A stretch of 64,000 nucleotides of DNA from the NCBI GenBank assembly GCA_020634115.1, contig JACKCH010000013.1:186001-250000 (forward strand), given 5' to 3'. The stretch's first letter is position 1; every line of letters begins with the position of its first letter. The notes beneath the pieces are model-generated. The model ran no database searches. It was not told the DNA's origin and saw nothing but the letters and a program-made list of their open reading frames with translations. Source of the DNA: Anaerolineaceae bacterium (GTDB lineage Bacteria; Chloroflexota; Anaerolineae; Aggregatilineales; Phototrophicaceae). The position numbers and the translations under genes are program-made. Below are positions 40,587 through 48,165 of this stretch, one piece after another.

Positions 40587-40615
40587 TTAAAACGAAAGCC
40601 CCCGCCGGAGCGGGG
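40587..40615 (-). terminator. Intrinsic terminator after the Flp pilin gene
   Basis: On the minus strand CCCCGC (40615-40610) pairs with GCGGGG (40605-40600), followed by GCTTTCGTTTTAAA. Confidence 0.75.
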
Positions 40616-40647
40616 ACTTCCAAAAAGAACGGATGACGTTGAGATAA

Positions 40648-40794
40648 TTAGAGGGAGTTGGTGATGTTGGAGAAAATGTTACCGATGGCCGGCCCAAGCA
40701 GCGCCAGGATAACGATCACCACAACTGCGACCAAGACGAGGATGAGCGCATATTCAACCAGACCCTGACCTTCTTCACGAGGCAGATAAAGCAT
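40648..40794 (-). CDS. Flp-type (type IVb) pilin
   Basis: This 48-residue prepilin has a leader ending in EEG, cleavage predicted at G9/Q10, and the mature N terminus QGLVEYALILVLVAVVVIVI with Glu5 and Tyr6, the hallmark of Flp pilins of tight-adherence (Tad) pili. The remainder is one hydrophobic helix and a short tail. ATG at 40794 is favoured over the longer frame because AAGGAG lies 10 bases upstream. No tad, rcp or prepilin peptidase gene is in the window, so it may be a stand-alone pilin locus. The inverted repeat ACGATG ACGC CATCGT (40819-40834) precedes it. Confidence 0.9.
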   Translation of the reverse strand: MLYLPREEGQGLVEYALILVLVAVVVIVILALLGPAIGNIFSNITNSL

Positions 40795-40916
40795 AGCTTC
40801 ACAACTCCTTGATCTTATACGATGACGCCATCGTAGCATGGGGCAACAAAATCAGTCAATCACGCTGCCTTAAGATTCTTAAAAATAGCCCTAAACTCCT
40901 ATCCACCTGGAATCTT

Positions 40917-40945
40917 TTGTGCTGTTCCCGCCGATGCTGTATAGC
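40917..40945 (+). promoter_or_regulatory. Possible promoter of the dockerin/cohesin gene set
   Basis: TTGTGC (40917-40922) and TATAGC (40940-40945) are 17 bases apart, giving a leader of about 180 bases. The gap 40795-41129 otherwise holds the pilin upstream region and no gene. Confidence 0.35.
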
Positions 40946-41129
40946 GTAACGATAGGATAAAGTTAAACGAAATTTGTTTTCTGTAATTTCGCTAAAATTT
41001 CGAGTGGTACTTCACTCCCAAATTCACGATTTCTGGTACTTTGAGACTACGAGTTTGCCTTGTTCTATAAAAAACGTAAATGGTATCGTGGGAATGTTTA
41101 TTGATGTGATAGACATAGGATACCAGCAC

Positions 41130-42272
41130 ATGACCCGATTGATTAGCGCATATCGTCATCCTTCCATGCGATCTCTTTATTTTATCGCCCTCTTTACGCT
41201 GGCGATCCTCGTGGGTCTGAGCGGGGTCGCGCCCTCGGCGGCGCAGGCAACGCCAACTGGCCCGGCAGTCCTTGTGGATGTCAGCCCGGTATCCGGCGCT
41301 CCGGGGAGCGAGGTCAGTGTGACGTTGAATCTGCTCAATGTGACCGACCTCTACGGTTTACAGGCGGAGTGTTCGGTAGACCCCGCCGTTCTACAAGGAA
41401 CGACTCACACGGATGGCGTGGGATTTGATACGGCGACCAGCTTCTTTGTAGACCAGGGCTTCCAATCGGACGGCACATGGTTGATTGCGGCCAGCCGTCT
41501 GCACCCGAACCCGGCAATCACCGGGGATACTTCGGCATTTGCACTGCATTACACCTCACAGAATAGCGGCACGACGACCATCATCTGTGATGTGCTGGGT
41601 GTGGATTTGAATGGCCATGAAGTCGCCCTTGAGGTGATTAATGGGACGTTCCAAGCTGACACAATCGTTCCGACACCCGAGCAATCGCCAGAACCCATTC
41701 CCTTCCCGACGGAGACTCCCGCGCCGCCAGAGGTCACACCAGAGGTGACGCCTGAGGTCACGGAGACGCCAGCGCCGCCGCCGGAGGTTACGGAGACACC
41801 CATGCCCACCACGACACCGGAGCCGGGTCAGGTGGGGGTGATCTCCGGGACGGCGGGCTATCAGAACGCCCCGGATAACGCGGGAATCACCATTCAGTTA
41901 TTCCTGAATGGCGAGCTGCTGGCCGAACTCGTTACGACGGAAACTGGCGCATTTGAGTTCACGGATGTTCCGGCAGGGGCGTATCAGGTTCTGGCGTTTG
42001 CGCCGCTGCACCTGGCCGCCCTGAATGATGCAACCGTGACTCCGGACGGGATTGGGGAAGACCTTGGCACCATCCGGCTCCTGGCAGGTGATACCGATGA
42101 TAATGGCATCGTGGATATTCTGGATGCCTCGTGGATTGGCATCAACTTTGGCGGTGACGCGGTGGCAGTGCCCAGTGCCGACCTGAATCGGGATATGCAG
42201 ATTAATGTTCGTGACCTGGCACTGGTAGGCGGTAACTTCGACCAGCAGGCGCCAGTGACACAGCAACGGTAA
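41130..42272 (+). CDS. Secreted cohesin-like and dockerin protein (dockerin 1)
   Basis: This 380-residue secreted protein starts with a signal peptide (FIALFTLAILVGLSGV, cleavage near ASAAQA at about 40). An Ig-like cohesin-type domain (about 48-180; VLVDVSPVSGAPGSEVSVTL, YGLQAECSVDP) is followed by a proline/threonine-rich linker (about 185-235). Then comes a CnaB/carboxypeptidase-like beta domain (about 240-315; TETGAFEFTDVPAGAYQVL). A dockerin (about 317-375) closes it, with DTDDNGIVDILD and DLNRDMQINVRD calcium loops. The start at 41130 has AGGA 9 bases upstream. It heads a set of three such genes. Confidence 0.9.
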   Translation: MTRLISAYRHPSMRSLYFIALFTLAILVGLSGVAPSAAQATPTGPAVLVDVSPVSGAPGSEVSVTLNLLNVTDLYGLQAECSVDPAVLQGTTHTDGVGFDTATSFFVDQGFQSDGTWLIAASRLHPNPAITGDTSAFALHYTSQNSGTTTIICDVLGVDLNGHEVALEVINGTFQADTIVPTPEQSPEPIPFPTETPAPPEVTPEVTPEVTETPAPPPEVTETPMPTTTPEPGQVGVISGTAGYQNAPDNAGITIQLFLNGELLAELVTTETGAFEFTDVPAGAYQVLAFAPLHLAALNDATVTPDGIGEDLGTIRLLAGDTDDNGIVDILDASWIGINFGGDAVAVPSADLNRDMQINVRDLALVGGNFDQQAPVTQQR

Positions 42273-42367
42273 GAAAGTCCCATATCGTCAGGCGATGGGC
42301 GGACATACACTGTAACTGTTGTCCGTCCCTCCCTTATTTATAAGCAATTGATTGTAAGGATTCAGTC

Positions 42368-43132
42368 ATGAAAAAGTACAGCCTATCCATCCTTATCTTC
42401 GCCAGTATGATTTTTGCACTGACAACCGGTATCGTCGGCGCCCAGGGGTCGGCTCGTGTCTGGTTGACATCAGACAAAACCGATGTTCAGACAGGCGATG
42501 AAGTGGTTGTCACGATTCACGTAGAAGGCGCACAGAACGTCTATGGTACGAGCTTCAAACTGGCGTATGATCCGGCACTGTTGGAGCCGGTCATGACCAA
42601 TAATCAGGCCGTTACCGCAGGCGATTTTTTTGGCAATAAGTCCAGCTTTGCACTGAAGAACACAGCGACCGATGGAACGGTGGAATATGCATTGACGTTG
42701 ACGCAGCCCGCCGCCCCTGTGAGCGGCAGCGGTGTGATTGGCACACTGACATTCCACGCACTGGCAGACGGCGCGGTGGCTGTGACCCCCCTGGAAGCCA
42801 GTCTAGTCGCCCCGCAGTTTGAAGAAGTAGACGGGCGGATGGTTGCACGCAGCATCCAACAGATTACTACGCAGATTGACGGGGTAGGCGCACCCGTGGT
42901 TGCTGGCAACAATACCGGCTCGGCTCCGGTTGCTTCGGTCAGCCTGAATGGTAATTCTGCATCCAGCACGGCTTCGGTCAGCGTTGCAGGGAGAACGACT
43001 CAAACAACAATGCCGGATCGCTCTATGCTGGTTGTTCTGGCGGTAGCGCTGCTGGCTGGCGGGTTCATCCTGTTGTTGGTGAGCGCCAACCTGTTCCGCA
43101 AGATGCGGGTGCAGCTCGAACTGGCCGGGTAG
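42368..43132 (+). CDS. Membrane-anchored cohesin-domain protein
   Basis: This 254-residue protein has a signal peptide (MKKYSLSILIFASMIFAL to about 26), a cohesin-type domain (about 28-165; ARVWLTSDKTDVQTGDEVVVTIHVEGAQNVYG start, AYDPALLEPV and AVTAGDFFG) and a serine/threonine/asparagine-rich stalk. It ends in a C-terminal membrane segment (about 220-240, SMLVVLAVALLAGGFILLLV) and short basic tail. It is thus fixed in the membrane with the cohesin outside. It lies between the two dockerin genes, a natural receptor for their dockerins. The next gene starts 17 bases after its stop. Confidence 0.88.
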   Translation: MKKYSLSILIFASMIFALTTGIVGAQGSARVWLTSDKTDVQTGDEVVVTIHVEGAQNVYGTSFKLAYDPALLEPVMTNNQAVTAGDFFGNKSSFALKNTATDGTVEYALTLTQPAAPVSGSGVIGTLTFHALADGAVAVTPLEASLVAPQFEEVDGRMVARSIQQITTQIDGVGAPVVAGNNTGSAPVASVSLNGNSASSTASVSVAGRTTQTTMPDRSMLVVLAVALLAGGFILLLVSANLFRKMRVQLELAG

Positions 43133-43149
43133 ATGATAGGCGTAACGAC

Positions 43150-44091
43150 GTGACGAAGCGAACTCCGACTCCTTTAATGCTGCTGCTCGCATTTGCAGCA
43201 GCGGCATTGATTCTGATTGTGCTGGTGAGCGCCGCGACTCCGACGCAGGCACAGTCGGGATTGCCCTGGGAATCGATCAAGGCTACTTTGATTGTCTGGG
43301 CAACACAGATGCCGCTGAACCAGGTGGCAACCCAGGCGGCTATCAACGGATTGCAGCTTCCGCAGCCCGTTTATGGTACGGCGAACGCGCTGCTGGCGCA
43401 GATGCCCGCTGAGGCGGTTTTCGGGACGCTGGTCGCGCCGAATTTCTCAGTGCCGGGGGGACAACAACCCACCGCTGTGCCGCCAACCCTGCCGCCACCG
43501 ACTGCTGTACCGCCGACGCTTACACAGCCACCGGTGATATCGCCCTCCACGACCCCTGTTGTTCCGCCTCCGGGAGGGCAGCAGCCTTTGCCCACCGCGA
43601 CACCGATGCCGGGTATTCCGTTCACTTTGACTCCAGTGCCGTCGCCTGCTCTCCAGACCGGACGATTTTCCGGCCAGGTTCTCTATCCTTCGGAAGTCGA
43701 AGCGGACTCCGCTGGGATTCAACTGGTGCTGACACGCCCCGATGGTTCAACCGTGACTCTGCCAACACGGGGTAACGGTGTGTTTACCTTCTCAAACATG
43801 ACCCCCGGAACATATACCCTGGAAACCCAGGCACAGGGGTATTTGACCAATCAGATCACCTTTGAACTCCGCGCTGGAGAAGACCGGATGCTGCCTACAA
43901 GCCGACTCATCGCCGGGGATACTAACGGCGACAACCGGGTTGACCTGAATGACGCGGCGCTGGTTGCTTCCAACTTCAACGGCCCGGCGATTGTGACCGA
44001 AGTGGACCTGAACGAAGATGGTTGGATTGACATCATAGACCTGACGCTGGTCGGAACGGCCTTCGGACTGGCTGGCCCGCTGCCCTGGTAA
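43150..44091 (+). CDS. Secreted dockerin protein (dockerin 2)
   Basis: This 313-residue protein starts with a signal peptide (LLLAFAAAALILIVLV then TPTQAQS, about 36), a short globular or helical part (to about 100), a P/T-rich linker (about 100-170), a CnaB-like beta domain (about 172-240; FSGQVLYPSEVEADSAG and GNGVFTFSNMTPGTYTL) and a C-terminal dockerin (about 250-305) with DTNGDNRVDLND and DLNEDGWIDIID loops. The start is GTG at 43150, without a strong ribosome site, so translation may be coupled to the upstream cohesin gene. The terminator-type repeat at 44101 follows. Confidence 0.88.
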   Translation: MTKRTPTPLMLLLAFAAAALILIVLVSAATPTQAQSGLPWESIKATLIVWATQMPLNQVATQAAINGLQLPQPVYGTANALLAQMPAEAVFGTLVAPNFSVPGGQQPTAVPPTLPPPTAVPPTLTQPPVISPSTTPVVPPPGGQQPLPTATPMPGIPFTLTPVPSPALQTGRFSGQVLYPSEVEADSAGIQLVLTRPDGSTVTLPTRGNGVFTFSNMTPGTYTLETQAQGYLTNQITFELRAGEDRMLPTSRLIAGDTNGDNRVDLNDAALVASNFNGPAIVTEVDLNEDGWIDIIDLTLVGTAFGLAGPLPW

Positions 44092-44100
44092 GCTGTACAT

Positions 44101-44160
44101 TCCCAATCACAGATGCTTTTCATCCCGTCTCACCAGTCACAGGTGAGGCGGTTTTGATTC
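44101..44160 (+). repeat. Terminator-containing direct repeat, copy 1
   Basis: This 60-base stretch matches 45574-45633 at about 52 of 60 positions. It contains the stem CCGTCTCACC/GGTGAGGCGG (44125-44151) followed by TTTTGATT, so it also ends the dockerin operon. The second copy lies 1.47 kb downstream, beyond the PadR operon. Confidence 0.8.
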
Positions 44161-44173
44161 TGGGAGCAGGTGC

Positions 44174-44222
44174 TTGACATTGTCGGCAAAATCCCCTATT
44201 ATATCGGAACACGATATATCGT
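44174..44222 (+). promoter_or_regulatory. PadR operon promoter with overlapping palindromic operator
   Basis: A perfect TTGACA (44174-44179) and TATTAT (44197-44202) are 17 bases apart. ATATCG (44201-44206) is inverted at CGATAT (44212-44217), and the perfect palindrome ACGATATATCGT spans 44211-44222. The operator covers the transcription start region, as expected for PadR autoregulation. Confidence 0.75.
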
Positions 44223-44267
44223 ATAACGATGCAGCGCCAAGCGATGTATATTACTCGAGGAGACATC

Positions 44268-44648
44268 TTGATAGCACAAACCAATCAAGAACCGCAGAGC
44301 CATTTACCGCTGTCGCCAGCGGTCTTTCACATCATCATGGCACTGGTGGATGAAGAACGACATGGATACGGTATTATGCAGGAAGTTGAGGAGCGAACTG
44401 ATGGAGAGGTTCACCTAGTTCCTGGCACGCTTTACGGCGCAATCAAACGACTATTGGAAAAAGGGTTGATTGAGGAAGCCGATGAGCGCAGTGACCCGGA
44501 CCTGGGTGATGAACGCCGCCGTTACTATCGACTGACTGATCTAGGGCGGCGTGTTGCTGAAGCCGAAGCTGAACGTATTGCGCGGCTGGTTCAGCAAGCG
44601 ATGAAGAAGCAACTCCTGCCCGGCTGGTCATTTGGAGGCGGATCATGA
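44268..44648 (+). CDS. PadR-family transcriptional regulator
   Basis: This 126-residue winged-helix regulator carries the PadR pattern: LSPAVFHIIMALVDEERHGYGIMQEV, LVPGTLYGAIKRLLEKGLI, the wing RRRYYRLTDLGRR and a C-terminal dimerisation helix. TTG at 44268 is preferred because a strong GAGGAGA site lies 5 bases upstream, whereas the in-frame upstream ATG codons lack one and lie over or next to the operator. Autoregulation is suggested by the palindromes over the promoter. It overlaps the next gene by 4 bases (ATGA), so the two are co-translated. Confidence 0.92.
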   Translation: MIAQTNQEPQSHLPLSPAVFHIIMALVDEERHGYGIMQEVEERTDGEVHLVPGTLYGAIKRLLEKGLIEEADERSDPDLGDERRRYYRLTDLGRRVAEAEAERIARLVQQAMKKQLLPGWSFGGGS

Positions 44649-45520
44649 GTCAGCATCCATTCCCCGTGATTGTCGCTACCAATGTGTACCGTCTCTGCCT
44701 GTTCTTCTACCCACGCGCCTTTCGTAGCAAATTTGGCTGCGAAATGACCCTGTTGTTCCGTGATGATACGCGCCGAACCTGGCAGCAGCGCGGCTTCTTG
44801 AGTTGGATTGGTTTGTGTTTTCTCGTCTTCTTCGACCTTGTTCTGACGGCGATTGCCGAACATATACGAGAGGGGATACACATGCCACTGGATAAACTTG
44901 TACGCTACAGCGGTTTTGCCGCCTTTGGAGCACCGATTTTTGTGCTTTCCTTTACGAGCAACTCATTCTGGGATGTTGTTAATGGGCTGCGTAAAGCTGT
45001 CGGGCTGCGTAACGGCCCCTATATCCATCAAATTCTGGCGGGAATCGGCGCAGTGCTGATGGCCTATGCGTTCTTTGGCCTCTACCGCCGCCTCGCAACG
45101 CGCCCGGATTTGCGTAATGCTGCCTTTTTTGGTTTAAGCATCATCAGTTGTCTACTGGCCTTCGGGATCAGTGTGACCCTCAATATGCGGTTGTCTGAGC
45201 CTGTTGATGGTCTCTTCTATTGGGGCATATTCCTGACCTTGGTCATTGGTTTGGCCGGTATGGGTTGGATGACATGGCGCAGCCAAGCACTGGGATTCTG
45301 GAGTTTTACGCCCTGGCTCATTTCAGGCTCATTTCTCATATTCGCCCTGACCGTGATATTCATAACCGGAGAAGACCCCCGAATCTTTGGAGGTCATCCG
45401 CTGGTCAATCTCGAACTCGCAATGTACACCATCGGATGGTGGATGCTGGGCTATGCGTTACTGTCACCGAGGCGCGACCATGTCCCACTTGAACTCAAGG
45501 AAGCCGAAACAGGCGCGTAG
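44645..45520 (+). CDS. PadR-associated integral membrane protein
   Basis: This 291-residue protein has about six membrane segments. The N terminus YRLCLFFYPRAFRSKFGCEM, followed by FRDDTRRTWQQRG, resembles the prefix found in many PadR-linked permease-type proteins. The remaining hydrophobic segments include FAAFGAPIFVLSF, AYAFFGLYRRLA and GIFLTLVIGLAGMGWMTW. The function is not known. It is translationally coupled to PadR by the ATGA overlap, so PadR probably controls its expression. It is followed by the second terminator repeat. Confidence 0.75.
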   Translation: MSQHPFPVIVATNVYRLCLFFYPRAFRSKFGCEMTLLFRDDTRRTWQQRGFLSWIGLCFLVFFDLVLTAIAEHIREGIHMPLDKLVRYSGFAAFGAPIFVLSFTSNSFWDVVNGLRKAVGLRNGPYIHQILAGIGAVLMAYAFFGLYRRLATRPDLRNAAFFGLSIISCLLAFGISVTLNMRLSEPVDGLFYWGIFLTLVIGLAGMGWMTWRSQALGFWSFTPWLISGSFLIFALTVIFITGEDPRIFGGHPLVNLELAMYTIGWWMLGYALLSPRRDHVPLELKEAETGA

Positions 45521-45573
45521 ACTCGCCCTTCCCTTGTGACAACGGCCTGACGCAGTTGCGCCTTGCGACTCTC

Positions 45574-45633
45574 CCCCAATACCAGATACCTTTCATCCCG
45601 CCTCAGCCGTCACAGGTGAGGCGGTTTTGATTC
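45574..45633 (+). repeat. Terminator-containing direct repeat, copy 2
   Basis: It matches 44101-44160 in about 52 of 60 positions and contains CCGCCTCA (45598-45605) paired with TGAGGCGG (45617-45624) followed by TTTTGATT. The pair brackets the PadR operon. Confidence 0.8.
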
Positions 45634-45786
45634 CCCATATAACAGGGTTAAAGACATTCGTTGGATTTGCAACTTTGCAGCCTGAGTTGTTATATTCACT
45701 TTCTCGATGGGCAGTCTTTAATAGGTGAGGTGAAAAGCCGCCCGCCGCGACTAAACAAAAAATTTATATGCAAATGGAGCAAGATT

Positions 45787-47889
45787 ATGAAATATATGAA
45801 ATGGTTAGTGATTATCGCTGCCTTCGTTCTGTTGTCCGTGCCGGTACTGGCACAAGACGCCATCCCCACAGCGGGGACAGAAATCCTGTGGGATACATGG
45901 GGCGTACCGCACATCTTCGCGGACGATACGGCCAGCCTGTTTTACGGGTTCGGCTGGGCGCAAATGCAAAACCATGCGGACGCGATCTTGCAGCTTTACG
46001 GGCGTTCCCGGGGTGAAGCGGCGCAGTATTGGGGCAGCGATCTCATAACCTCGGATATTCTAACGCATACAGTCGGGATACCGGAAGCGGCGCAGGCACA
46101 CTATGACGCGCAAACCGACGAATTTCGGAGCTATATTGATGCCTTCGTCGCCGGGATGAATGCTTATGCCGAAGCCAACCCCGACGCGATTGGCGAGGCC
46201 ATGCGCCCGGTGCTGCCGGTGCGCAATACCGATCCCCTGGCGCTGGCGTATAATGACGTGGTGGTCTTTTTTGTGGGTGGCGGCGCGATTGGTCAGTCAC
46301 AGGCATGGAGCGCGGGACAAGCCGGATCCAACGCCTGGGCGGTTGCGCCGGAACGTTCTGCCAGTGGCAACGCGCTGCTCATCGAAAACCCACATCTGTG
46401 GTGGTCGGACGTGTTTGTGTGGTTCGAGGCGCAGTTGGTTGGGCCGGATGTCAACCTCTATGGCGCGACTCTAATCGGTCTGCCGGGGCTGGAAATTGCT
46501 TTTAACGACTACCTGGGCTGGACGCATACTGTCAATACCCATGATGGCTACGACCTCTACCAGATTGACCTGACGGCCAACGGCGGCTACATGCTGGACG
46601 GCGAGGAAAAAGCCCTGGATGTCCAGATGAGCAGTATCCAGGTGCTTCAGGCTGATGGCACTTTAGCCGAACAAGCTTTCCCCATTGTCCATACCGAACA
46701 CGGCCCGGTTATCGCGCAGAATGACCAGGGGCAGGTGCTGGCCTTCCGTGTGGTGAACGATACGACCTACATGATGGAACAGTGGTGGCAGATGGGTACG
46801 GCCACCAACCTGGACGAATTTGAAGCCGCCATGTCCCGCGTCCAGATTCCTATGTTCAACACCGTTTATGCTGACGTGGACGGCCACATCTACTACATCT
46901 TTAACGGACAAGTGCCGGTACACGCGAGCGGCGACTTTGATTACTGGATGCAGATTCAACCGGGCGACGATTCCAGCCTGATCTGGACGCAACTGCACAC
47001 CTATGATGATCTGCCTAAACTGGTTGACCCGCCGACTGGCTTTGTCCAGAACGCCAACGAGCCGCCCTGGACATCCACTATTCCCCCGGTGCTGAATTGG
47101 GCGGATTACCCGCCCTATATGGCGCCGCAGACGTACTATCAGACCGGGCATATCTTCCGTCCGCAGACCTCGCAGCAGATGTTATCTGAGGATGACTCTA
47201 TCACCTATGACGAACTGCTGGCCTACAAGCATTCGACCCACGTGGAATCGGCTGACCATGTGTTAGACGACTTGATCGCAGCGGCGCAGGCATCCGACAG
47301 TGACCTGGCGCAACAGGCGGCGGACGTGCTGACAGCCTGGGATGGCAACACCGATGCCGACAGCCAGGGCGCGGTGCTGTATATCCAGTGGTTCGAGTCC
47401 TATGCGGCGCAAACCGGCTTTGATATGTTTGCAACCCCGTTTGACATTAATGAGCCATTCACGACTCCTTCCGGGCTATCCGATCCTGCGGGCGCGGTAG
47501 CGACATTGGAAGCGGTGGCGGCCCAGGTGCAGGAAAATTACGGCGCGCTGGACGTGCCGTATGGTGACGTGATGCGGCTGCGCGTTGGGGAATATGATCT
47601 GCCCGGTAATGGTGGCGGTGACCCCAGTGGCGTTTTCCGGGCGGCGTGGTATGCTCCCGACGGACAGGGGACATTCCAGGCTATCGGCGGCGATTCCTGG
47701 GTCGCGGTGATCGAGTTTTCACAGCCACCTCAGGCGCACGTCCTGATTAGCCAGGGCAACGCCACGCAGCCGGGTTCACCCCATGTTGGCGACCAGTTGC
47801 AACTGTTTGCCGCGAAGGAACTACGGGAACCCTGGATGACCCGTGAGGCGATTGAGGCTCACCTGGAAAGCCAGAACACCTTTGAGTAG
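45787..47889 (+). CDS. Penicillin-acylase-family Ntn hydrolase (secreted acylase)
   Basis: This 700-residue secreted enzyme is an S45-family N-terminal-nucleophile acylase. A signal peptide (IIAAFVLLSVPVLAQ, about 1-23) precedes the alpha chain. Autocleavage is expected before Ser181 in GQAGSNAWAV, which is then the nucleophile of the beta chain. WTHTVNTHDGYDLYQ, NTVYADVDGHIYYIFNGQVP and GGDSWVAVIEFS are further family segments. Possible substrates are N-acyl-homoserine lactones or other N-acyl amides; this cannot be told. ATG at 45787 has GGAG 8 bases upstream. A terminator and then an EF-G promoter follow. Confidence 0.92.
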   Translation: MKYMKWLVIIAAFVLLSVPVLAQDAIPTAGTEILWDTWGVPHIFADDTASLFYGFGWAQMQNHADAILQLYGRSRGEAAQYWGSDLITSDILTHTVGIPEAAQAHYDAQTDEFRSYIDAFVAGMNAYAEANPDAIGEAMRPVLPVRNTDPLALAYNDVVVFFVGGGAIGQSQAWSAGQAGSNAWAVAPERSASGNALLIENPHLWWSDVFVWFEAQLVGPDVNLYGATLIGLPGLEIAFNDYLGWTHTVNTHDGYDLYQIDLTANGGYMLDGEEKALDVQMSSIQVLQADGTLAEQAFPIVHTEHGPVIAQNDQGQVLAFRVVNDTTYMMEQWWQMGTATNLDEFEAAMSRVQIPMFNTVYADVDGHIYYIFNGQVPVHASGDFDYWMQIQPGDDSSLIWTQLHTYDDLPKLVDPPTGFVQNANEPPWTSTIPPVLNWADYPPYMAPQTYYQTGHIFRPQTSQQMLSEDDSITYDELLAYKHSTHVESADHVLDDLIAAAQASDSDLAQQAADVLTAWDGNTDADSQGAVLYIQWFESYAAQTGFDMFATPFDINEPFTTPSGLSDPAGAVATLEAVAAQVQENYGALDVPYGDVMRLRVGEYDLPGNGGGDPSGVFRAAWYAPDGQGTFQAIGGDSWVAVIEFSQPPQAHVLISQGNATQPGSPHVGDQLQLFAAKELREPWMTREAIEAHLESQNTFE

Positions 47890-47915
47890 AGGCGGCTAAC
47901 CTGCCAGAAATCACG

Positions 47916-47960
47916 AATCCCCCGTGCTACTCCTCACCTGGCGCGGGGGATTTGCCATTT
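47916..47960 (+). terminator. Intrinsic terminator after the acylase gene
   Basis: AATCCCCCG (47916-47924) pairs with CGGGGGATT (47944-47952), followed by a T-rich stretch. Confidence 0.7.
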
Positions 47961-47976
47961 GTGGGGGCGATTCCCT

Positions 47977-48005
47977 TTGACAATCCGTTAATGGCGTCTT
48001 AAAAT
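47977..48005 (+). promoter_or_regulatory. Sigma-70-like promoter of the EF-G paralogue
   Basis: A perfect TTGACA (47977-47982) and TAAAAT (48000-48005) are 17 bases apart. The leader is about 155 bases and contains a stem CGCTCCG (48045-48051) / CGGAGCG (48093-48099). Confidence 0.75.
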
Positions 48006-48165
48006 CCCCTGTAATCGGTGAATGGCACCGGGATACCCTCAGTGCGCTCCGATTCGCAGTGTGATGCTATCTGTAAACGTCGCGGTATAGGGCGGAGCGT
48101 TTGGTGGTTGTCCTGGTCGAAGAAAATCTTTGTGGATAGACCTAACTTATGGAGAAATTTGGCTT

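Noticed and set aside
40974..41129. An upstream extension of the dockerin 1 gene by 52 codons
   Set aside because: The extension precedes the signal peptide and lacks a ribosome site; the ATG at 41130 has one and places the signal peptide at the N terminus.
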